Origin: Wolfiporia cocos
Lineage: Eukaryota; Basidiomycota; Agaricomycetes; Polyporales; Phaeolaceae
Reading direction: 5' to 3'
Assembly (NCBI GenBank): GCA_029448655.1
Contig: JACCLO010000011.1
Location: 744,001-808,000 of the forward strand
DNA: 64,000 bases
The position numbers and the translations under genes are program-made. Within the stretch, counting starts at the first letter, position 1. The number at the start of each line of letters is the position of its first letter. A model generated the notes under the pieces. The model saw nothing but the letters and a program-made list of their open reading frames with translations. It was not told where the DNA came from and ran no database searches. Positions 56,775 through 64,000 of the stretch are shown in pieces.

Positions 56775-57317
56775 CTGTTACGGTTCTACCAGGTACACTC
56801 GAATATTCCGTTTGATGCCTCACCGTGTATGAGGACTTAGCGTTCAACCGCTGTACCCAGCGCTCTATTTCTAGGGGGCCTCCACTCAACCGTAGGCCCT
56901 GTTTCGTGTATAACAACCCTATGCCCACTCTCTGTGTCCCCATCACGTTCTAGCTGATATTCTGTGTCCAACCACAGTGGTTCTGTGTTTCATCCCTTGT
57001 TGCATTCAACCGCAACACTTCTCCCTTATTACTTATATCGTTAGCCCGACGGACTTAATAGTAGTAGTACCAAAGACACTATGACCCCGATTCACGAATC
57101 GCAGTATATAACCTGATGTAAATACCGGGCGAGTTCCTCAGCTCGACCTTGTTGAATACAAGGATCTTATACTCATTCTCAAAGGCTTGAGCAATTAAGC
57201 CTGCAGCTTGTATATCGGCGCTTTGACTCAGAGGAGTCCAACGAGTAGTGCGCTACTCGAAACGCTGAGTAACTCGACTTAGTTATTTTGCGTTGAACGG
57301 ATATTCGATCCGTAACA
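56775..57317 (+). repeat. 5' LTR of Gypsy-2
   Basis: 543 bp, TGTTACGG...CCGTAACA, with a GCAGTATATAACCTGATG core. The left flank is CTGAC. It matches the solo LTR at 40225-40759 over its whole length and shares its R/U5-like block (AGCTCGACCTTGTTGAATAC) with the otherwise different family-C LTRs. Confidence 0.9.
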
Positions 57318-57361
57318 GAAGGTCGAGCTCTAACAAAGCTCACTCACCGAAGTGCAAGCCT

Positions 57362-59018
57362 ATGCAACGATTCAACCCGGATCTCCCGACCAGGTTGATT
57401 GAAATACTCCCCGAAGCATACCGACGAATCTCTTACGAAGAGAAATACGAGTGGAGAGATCCCCCAGCAGGATTCTTCACGAAAGGAGGATACCTCACCA
57501 TCCCGTCCCCAGACAGGCTTTCGCCCACTTGGGTACATCTTCAAACGATCCTTGGGATCAGACACGCACCGCATTCGAGCGGTTTGGAACGGTCATTGAT
57601 ATTATGACACCGACGCTTACCATCCACCGAGCTGATGGACAACAACAGGGAGGACAGACAACGAACACCCCCTCCGCCGGAGGAACCATGGGTGTGGCAG
57701 GTACAGCCATGGGCAGCAGTACTATTCCAGGAAGCACAGGCGCAAGCCAGGGCGCAGGGGGAATGGCCCCTAACCCTCCGCCGGCTAATAATCCGCTCCC
57801 TAGCCATCCTGTCGGAGCAAACCCCTCCGGAACAGGAACTCCTGGAGGAGGAGGCCTTCCTGGAGGGGGAGGTCCCCCAGGCAGCACAGGAAGCGGGGGT
57901 CCCCCGGGCGGCGGCGGCAATCCAGCAGGCGGCGCAGGAGGCAATCCAGCAGGACCGCCAGGAGGTGGAGGCGGAGGCGGAGGCCCACCAGGAGGAGGAG
58001 GCCCACCAGGAGGAGGAGCCCCGCTAGGCTGGGGCGCTCAAGCCCCTCAGCCAGCCAGAGGAAATCGCATAAAGCTCGCCACCCCCGAGCCGTTCAAAGG
58101 GGAACGAAAGAAGCTACAGAGCTTCAAGAATGACTGCAACACCTGGTTCACCATGTTCGCAGCAGACTATCAGTCCGACGACCAGAAGATCCTCTTCATC
58201 ATGTCATACATCAAAGGAAGTGACCGGGTGAACCAATGGAAAGAAACTACTACGCCAAATACACCGACCCGATCACCCGAGCGTTCGTGTTGCCCCCGCT
58301 GGCCCAGTTCAGCGCCGAATTCGATGCAGCCTTCGAACCGATCGAAGAAAAACAAAAAACCAACGACGATCTCTTTGATCTCAAACAAGACAAGAAGAGC
58401 ATCGACGATTTCAATATCGAATTCGACAACCTTGTAGGAAAAACAGGATTAGACCGCGTACACTGCGACCCTCTCCTCGTCACAGCATACAAGAGAGCCA
58501 TTCGACCCGCGCTGGTAGCCCACATCATAAATATCGTTCCTCCCGTCGTCACCCTTACCGAATGGATGAAGCAAGCATCCATCAACGAAAACAATTATAA
58601 CACCTTCATCAAGGGATGAGGGAATGATAAGAAGAAGCTGCAATGGCGAGCCAAGGCCCAGAATACCTCAACCACCGCAGCCCCGACTAAAGATCTGAAC
58701 GCGATGGATATCGATCGGATGTCCACAGAAGAACGTCGCAGGCTCCAAACCGAAGGACGCTGCTTCAACTGCAAGGAGAAGGGCCATCTCTCCAGCAACT
58801 GCCCCAAACGAAAGAAGAAACCCATCACCAGGGGAAAAGCCCGGAAAGCCGAGGAAGACACTGCCACAACTCGTGTCGAGGAAGTCGAAGAAAACACCGA
58901 TGATGATGACAGCGACGGAGCGACCGCCATAGAAGAAGCGGTCAATGCAATCAGGGTTCTCAAGGTTAAGAACCCCTCATACCTCGCCCAAATTCTCGAC
59001 GAGCAGGATTTCGAGTAG
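57362..59018 (+). pseudogene. Gypsy-2 Gag, frame-disrupted
   Basis: The N-terminal piece begins MQRFNPDLPTRLIEILPEAY (57362). The frame shifts near 57535 and again near 58236. A Gly/Pro-rich linker occupies about 57640-58060. The Gag core follows (KLATPEPFKGERKKLQSF; then AKYTDPITRAFVLPPLAQF). TGA at 58617-58619 interrupts before DAMDIDRM-type sequence and a canonical CCHC zinc knuckle, CFNCKEKGHLSSNC, near 58762. The end is TAG at 59016-59018. The protease frame overlaps in the -1 position, so Gag-Pol expression probably used a -1 frameshift in the ancestor (inference). Confidence 0.8.
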
Positions 59019-59067
59019 GGAGGAAGCGCACGGTCTTACCTCCCGAAAGCACAGCCCATGTAATTAC

Positions 59068-59629
59068 TGTCACAAATTATTCCACTAATAGTTTGTACTC
59101 CCTCGCTATAGGACGCACGCGCGGCGCTAGGCGTACGCCGCGTCTCTGCGCTGTAGCCACCTCCGGCGTCTCCCAGTTATTGCAGGTCACCTGGTCGTTT
59201 GGTTAGCGCTGTAGGGTAGCGCGCGCCTCAGGTACCGTCACATATGGTCACATTGTTACATGTCTCGTTACCTAGCACATGACCCATTAGATAGCGGTGC
59301 ACAGACCACGTCTTTAGGGCGGTCTCGGTAGTATACACAAGCATGTATATAATACGACGAGATGTGGGCTTACACCCCATCTCTCAGATTCTCGACAATG
59401 GTGTATAACCCTTTCTCGCTTAACGCTGTGTGATCTCCTGGCCCGGGGCCCGTATCTCTCCTACCTTGTCTGTGAGGTTATCAGCTATGTCGGCGTACAC
59501 TAGGAATGCGGGGATGCCCCATCCATGTAGCCTCTGCGCTCACCTCTGGTTGGTGCCTTATGGCCTCGATTGTAGGCCTGTATGGATCCCCCTGAGCCCA
59601 GGGGTCGCACAGACAGTGAGTCTGTGTCA
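59068..59629 (+). repeat. Solo LTR of family F, with TSD ATTAC
   Basis: 562 bp from TGTCACAAATTATTCC to GTCTGTGTCA, flanked by ATTAC at 59063-59067 and 59630-59634. Removing it plus one target copy (567 bp, a multiple of three) restores the Gypsy-2 pol frame (…STAHVITSYERDRSLF…). It contains a CATGTATATAATACG core promoter and a GATGTGGGCTTACACCCCATC hairpin. Confidence 0.85.
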
Positions 59630-59634
59630 ATTAC

Positions 59635-60109
59635 ATCGTATGAACGTGACAGGTCGCTATTCATCCCTATAACCTTGGAGCTGCAGAAACCCGTGATAGT
59701 AAATGCCCTCATCAACTCGGGAGCTATGTCCTCCCTCATCCACCCAAAACTCGTCATTCGACACAGGATCCTGACACGACCAATCAAGAACCCCATCACC
59801 ATTCGTAACGTTGATGGAACCATCAATAAAGATGGACAGATAGATCGAGAAGTAGTCCTCGCTACCAGATACGGAGGAAAGAAACGCAAGATCCACTTCC
59901 TCGTCGGAAACATCGGAAAAGAAGACATGATCCTCAGATATAATTGGTTAAAGAAGGAAGGACCCAAAATTGATTGGGCCAAAGGAAAGGTCGACGTCAC
60001 CCCAAGTAAAACCCCAGAAGAAACCCGAAGCGCAGACGTCACTCTTCGCCTCGATACAGTCGAAATGACCATTATGCCCCGAAGGAAAACTACCAACCCG
60101 CGGAACCGA
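59635..60109 (+). pseudogene. Gypsy-2 retroviral-type aspartic protease, active site altered
   Basis: The frame encodes LFIPITLELQKPVIVNALIN, then SGAMSSLIHPKL, and later NIGKEDMILRYNWLKKEGPK and IDWAKGKVDV, the usual protease end. The catalytic triplet of the family is Asp-Ser/Thr-Gly; here it reads NSG, an Asp-to-Asn change compatible with G to A. Methionine follows where Thr is usual, compatible with ACG to ATG. The frame is lost near 60100, entering the dUTPase in another frame. Confidence 0.75.
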
Positions 60110-60476
60110 TGGAGCCATCGGCTACGACCTCTATGCCTCTAAACTAGAAGAGATAGCCCCCAGAGGATGGAAGGCAATCCCCACCGGAGTCCATATGAAA
60201 ATCCCGAAGGGATCCTATGGAAGGATCGCCTTCCGATCGGGCCTCACTCTCAGGCACGGCCTGACAGTAGGAGGAGGCGTCATCGACCCCGACTACAGAG
60301 GAGAGGTCCAAGTCATACTATTCAACCAACCAACGACCACCCACCACATCATTCCTGGAATGAGGATTGCCCAGATTATATTCGAGCAAGCCATAACCCC
60401 TGATATCATTCAGGTCGAAGAACTTGACGAGACTAACTGAGGTGAGAAAGGCTTTGGCTCCACCGACAAAGGAGAA
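60105..60476 (+). other. dUTPase domain inside Gypsy-2, downstream of the protease
   Basis: Motifs in order: GAIGYDLYAS (1, near 60113), GRIAFRSGLTL (2), GGGVIDPDYRGEVQVIL (3, catalytic Asp kept), RIAQIIFEQ (4) and, after an in-frame TGA at 60438-60440, GEKGFGSTDK (5). The stop occupies the place of the conserved Arg of motif 5, consistent with CGA to TGA. The domain shares the frame of the downstream reverse transcriptase. In Gypsy-1 the domain lies on the other side of the protease. Confidence 0.85.
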
Positions 60477-63400
60477 ATGCCAAAGGACCCTAGCTCAGAA
60501 GACCCCTCGAAGGAGCTACCTTCCGAAGAAGAACACCAACTCCTACGAAGGTTTATCAAAATGGAAAGGAAGCTGACTGCCCCGCGAACCGAGACCAAAC
60601 ACAGGTTCAGGAAAAGGATCGCACAACTCTCCTGCATTCGAAAAGCTATGACCAAATCTCAAGAGTTTGCAGGAATAACAGGAAAAAGCACTGACGAAAC
60701 AATCCTCCCCGACCACCTGAAGGACTTCGCGAAAGTCTTCAGCAAATCGGCAGCTGCCTCCTTCCCACCTTCGAGACCCTGGGACCATGCCATCGAACTA
60801 AAACCCGATTTCGTACCACAAGATTGCAAGGTTTATGCGCTGTCCCCCAGGGAACAAAAAGCCATGGACAAATTCTTAGAAGAAAATCTCGTGAAAGGTT
60901 TTATCCGACCATCGAAGTCTCCGATGGCCTCCCCCGCTTTCTTTGTCCCGAAAAAGGACGGAGGCCTGAGACCCTGCCAAGACTACCGGTATCTGAACGA
61001 GGGAACGATCAAGAACGCATATCCCTTACCCTTAATATCCGAACTTATCGAAAAGCCAAAGGGGGCGAAAATTTTCACCAAAATGGACCTGCGAGCAGGG
61101 TACAATAATGTGCGGATCAAAGAAGGCGACAAATGCAAGGGTGCATTCAAGACGAATGGAGGCCTCTACGAGCCCACTGTAATGTTCTTCGGAATGTGCA
61201 ACTCACCCGCTACATTCCAATCCATGATGAACGAAATCCTCAAGGAAGAAATAGCAGAGGGATGGGTGGTGGTGTACATGGATGACATCCTCATCTTTTC
61301 CCCAGATCGGAATACACACCAAGAGCGAGAACGACGAATTCTGCGGAAACTTGCCAACAACAAGTTATTTGTGAAACCAGAAAAATGCGCTTTTGGAGTT
61401 GACAAGGTGGAATTCCTAGGGCTGGTAATCGCCCCAGGACGCGTCCAGATGGACCCAGCCAAGCTCCAAGGAATTCGGAAGTGGCCCGCACCACGAAATG
61501 TTAAGGGGGTCCGCTCCTTCCTAGGCTTCGCAAACTTCTACCGAAAATTCATCGATCATTACTCCACACATGCCCGACCACTCATCGACCTCACAAAGAC
61601 TGCAACCGGGAATGGTTTTAAGTGGACTGATCGAGAAGAGAAGGCCTTCGAATTCTTGAAGAGCCAATTCGTAAAAGCCCCGGCCTTGTCACTCCCCGAC
61701 AAAACGAAGCCATTTATCCTCGAAACAGATGCATCCCAGTACGCCCTTGGAGCGGTACTCAAACAGAAAGATGACGAAGGGAATGAACAGCCAGTAGGCT
61801 ACCTCTCTCAATCCCTAACCGCAGCTGAACGAAACTATGAAATCTATAATCGAGAACTTCTCGGAATAGTCCGCACTCTCGAAGAATGGCGCCACCTTCT
61901 AGAAGGAGCACCCCACCAGATTCTGATCAGAAGGGATCACCAGAACCTTACATATTGGCGAAGCGCCCAGAGATTGAATCGGCGACAGGCAAGATGGCAT
62001 CTCCTGCTATCCCAGTTTGACATCTGCCTACAGCACGTACCCGGAAAGAAATTAATAATGGCAGACACTCTCTCGCATCTCCTGAACCTAGACGACTCGG
62101 AACATGACAACGAAAACATCCTCATGTTACCCGACGAACTGTTTGTCCACGCCATCGAGATACCGATCATCGATCGGATCAAGATCGCGAAGCCTTTCGA
62201 CCCGATTGCGGAACAGGCTCTCCGCGCCCTGGAACAAGGAGAGACTGCCCCTTTGAGGACAGCAATGGAAGACTGGCAGTCCAGCGAAGGAGTCCTCTTG
62301 TACAAAGGACGAATGTATGTTCCCAAAGACCCTGCCCTGAGAAGGGATGTGGTCTCTAGATATCACGATCCAATTGCAGCAGGTCACCCCGGAATCTGGG
62401 GGACGACGCTAAAAGTACAGGAACACTTCTGGTGGCCTGATCTCCGAAAAATGGTAGCAGAATACGTCAAAGGGTGCGCCATATGTCAGCAAATGAAACC
62501 CGACAGAAACCCGGCGAAGCCACCACTGCAACCGATTCCGACAAAAAAGGATGCCCTCCCCTTTTTGCAATGCTCAGTTGACTTCATCACGGACCTTCCC
62601 CCGGTAGGGAAGTATGACTCAATCATGGTCATCGTCGATCATGGGTCGTCCAAGGCGATATCGCTAACCCCATGCAGCAAGACCATCACCAGCGAAGGGG
62701 CAGCTGACATATTCCATCGGCAAATCTATTCGAAGTACGGACTCCCCCGAAAAATCATATCCGATCGAGGACCGCAATTCGCGTCCAAGCTCTTTCAAGG
62801 GCTCTGTAAAGTCCTTGGAATCGAGTCCGCCCTCAGCACGGCCTATCACCCACAGACAGACGGACAGACAGAAAGAATGAATCAACAAGTCGAAGTCTAC
62901 CTGTGCATATACTGTATGAACGACCCAAGACTTTGGGCGACGCGATTAGCAGACGTAGAATTCGCTCACAACACACAAAGGACGGAGGGGCGGCCTGCCC
63001 CTACAGAAGTGATCATGGGATGCATCCCGAGAGAATTACCAGACGAAGTTAAAACCACCCAGGTACCAGCAGCAGCTGACCGACTATAAGCTGCATGAGA
63101 AGCAAGGGAAAAGGCAATTGCCGCTCATGAGCTAATGCAGAAGCGAATGGCAGGAAGGACCCTATGAGACCTCCCTAAATTCGACAAAGGGGACAAGGTC
63201 TGGCTCGATGCCAAGAACCTCCACCTCCCATACGAATCTCGGAAGCTCACCCCCAAAAGGGAGGGACCATTCACTATCACCGAAAAGCTTGGGAATGTAA
63301 CTTATCGACTAGCCCTACCGCCACGATGGAAGGTACATCCGGTCTTCCACGCAGCCCTACTGAAGCCGTTCAATGAAACGAGGGTGCACGGACCCAATCA

Positions 63401-63638
63401 TATGAAGCCGCCCCCGGAATTAGTCGATGGGGAAGCAGAGTATGAAGTTGAAGCCATCCTGAACCAACGACAATACCGAGGGAAGAAGCAATACCTCGTT
63501 CATTGGAAGGGCTACCCGTCGGCGGAAGACTCATGGGAAAGCGAGGCTAGCTTGAAGAACTCCCCGGACATTCTCAGAGAGTTTAAAAGCAAGAGGACGA
63601 AGACCAAAGTCCGGCAGGTTGAAGAAGTAGCATGTTGA
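60477..63638 (+). pseudogene. Gypsy-2 Pol: RT, RNase H, integrase and chromodomain with three stops
   Basis: The open part 60477-63089 (870 codons) holds reverse transcriptase (PKKDGGLRPCQDYR, DLRAGYNNVRI, VVYMDDILIF near 61275), RNase H (ETDASQYALGAVLKQ; NYEIYNRELL) and integrase (HHCC zinc region to GCAICQQMK, CSVDFITDLPP, SDRGPQFAS, YHPQTDGQTERMNQQ). Stops: TAA 63087, TGA 63096 and TGA 63165; both TGA fit CGA ancestors. The same frame continues through KGDKVWLDAKNLHLP (GPY/F region) to a chromodomain, YEVEAILNQRQYRGKKQYLV then HWKGYPSAEDSWE, near 63440-63540. It ends TGA at 63636-63638. The chromodomain suggests targeting to methylated-histone chromatin. Confidence 0.9.
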
Positions 63639-63685
63639 CGCCACTCCCTACACCCAGCCCGTCTGAGTGACCCACCGCCCCGACG

Positions 63686-64000
63686 ATGTGGCGATCCCTT
63701 GCGGTCCGCATGGGGTACCAGACAGGCAGGTGTTACGGCTGTTTGGAGGAAGCCCACATCCGCACTATACATGCGCTCACCTGGCACAGGTCCGACATTC
63801 CCCCAGGAGGGCAGGCGACCCCCTGGACCGATCGATTTGAACTCGTACAGGAACTCACCGACATATTCGACCAGTACCAGGACGTCACAGAGAGGATCGT
63901 CCAACTCGAGCGCACAGCCCTCCTCCAGCGACAGAGGCTTGGGCGCTGCATCACTCAATGGATCGACCACCTTGGGGCGTCGACACCATCGCGAATCCGG
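63686..64000 (+). CDS. Third ORF of Gypsy-2, open to the window end
   Basis: A frame of at least 105 codons starts at ATG 63686, 48 bp after the Pol stop, and has no stop before the window ends. It begins MWRSLAVRMGYQTGRCYGCL, giving a CxxC pair followed by EEAHIRTIHALTWH. After a Pro/Gly stretch there is a helix-prone segment (LVQELTDIFDQYQDVTER, then a Leu/Arg/Gln-rich part) that could form a coiled coil. I do not recognise the family. Most Ty3/Gypsy elements have no gene between pol and the 3' LTR. Function unknown. Confidence 0.5.
   Translation, partial: MWRSLAVRMGYQTGRCYGCLEEAHIRTIHALTWHRSDIPPGGQATPWTDRFELVQELTDIFDQYQDVTERIVQLERTALLQRQRLGRCITQWIDHLGASTPSRIR

Larger units (their letters stand above)
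56775..64000 (+). mobile_element. Ty3/Gypsy chromovirus Gypsy-2, 3' end beyond the window
   Basis: The element begins with a 543-bp LTR and proceeds through Gag, protease, dUTPase, reverse transcriptase, RNase H, integrase and chromodomain, then a third open frame that reaches the window edge. A foreign solo LTR (59068-59629) sits between Gag and protease. Several frameshifts and stops make it inactive. The 3' LTR and right target duplication are not in view. Confidence 0.9.

Noticed and set aside
57558..58027. Pro-rich minus-strand protein and Gln/Glu-rich plus-strand protein
   Set aside because: Both are alternative-frame readings of the GGA/GGC-rich Gag linker of Gypsy-2.
63512..63970. 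152-codon minus-strand ORF
   Set aside because: It is antisense to the Gypsy-2 chromodomain and to the third ORF, and shows no motif.

Overview
The window looks like a transposon-rich stretch of a filamentous basidiomycete genome, most likely Agaricomycetes (inference). The host genes have many introns of about 50-60 bp. They include basidiomycete-type microsomal cytochrome P450s, an F-box family with a cysteine/histidine-rich tail, an AIG1-like GTPase remnant and a membrane-anchored aldo-keto reductase. Most of the remaining DNA is nested Ty3/Gypsy, hAT-like and Tc1/mariner-like elements and solo LTRs, many still flanked by readable target-site duplications (TSDs).

Layout. 1-4.3 kb: LTR remnants, a decayed Tc1/mariner-like transposase and a GGCCCGG-rich hAT-like MITE. 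4.5-9.9 kb: two convergent, apparently intact P450 paralogues. 10-23 kb: repeats, including inverted copies of the 1.8-3 kb transposon, a solo LTR at 13.6-14.4 kb, a fragment of a CDK7/Kin28-type kinase, two TIR elements carrying tRNA-like Pol III promoters, and two more solo LTRs. 24.1-30.2 kb: a tandem pair of multi-exon F-box genes. 31.0-32.6 kb: an aldo-keto reductase on the minus strand. 32.8-35.4 kb: a duplicated segment and a decayed GTPase gene. 35.5-43 kb: hAT-like elements, a hAT transposase fragment, a 30-bp minisatellite and solo LTRs. 43.2-44.3 kb: second copy of the duplicated segment.

44.8-55.3 kb is a four-level nest. A hAT element (TSD GTAGCTCT) sits in the upstream region of a third, truncated P450. 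Inside its transposase remnant is a complete Ty3/Gypsy element (TSD TGATA). That element's 5' LTR holds a tRNA-bearing TIR element (TSD CTCAGCTG), and its 3' LTR holds two near-identical solo LTRs (TSDs CTTAA and GGATC). 56.8-64 kb is a second Ty3/Gypsy element that runs off the window. Both Gypsy elements carry a dUTPase domain, but on opposite sides of the protease. The first is open in one reading frame for 6.75 kb except for eight in-frame stops. Seven are TGA codons explainable as CGA to TGA, and the LTR-LTR differences are also mostly CpG transitions, so decay by deamination of methylated CpG is the likely history.

Genes that look functional are P450-1, P450-2, the two F-box genes and the aldo-keto reductase. 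Exon boundaries were read by eye from GT/AG signals and paralogue comparison, so they are approximate. Family names rest on motif recognition, with no database search.
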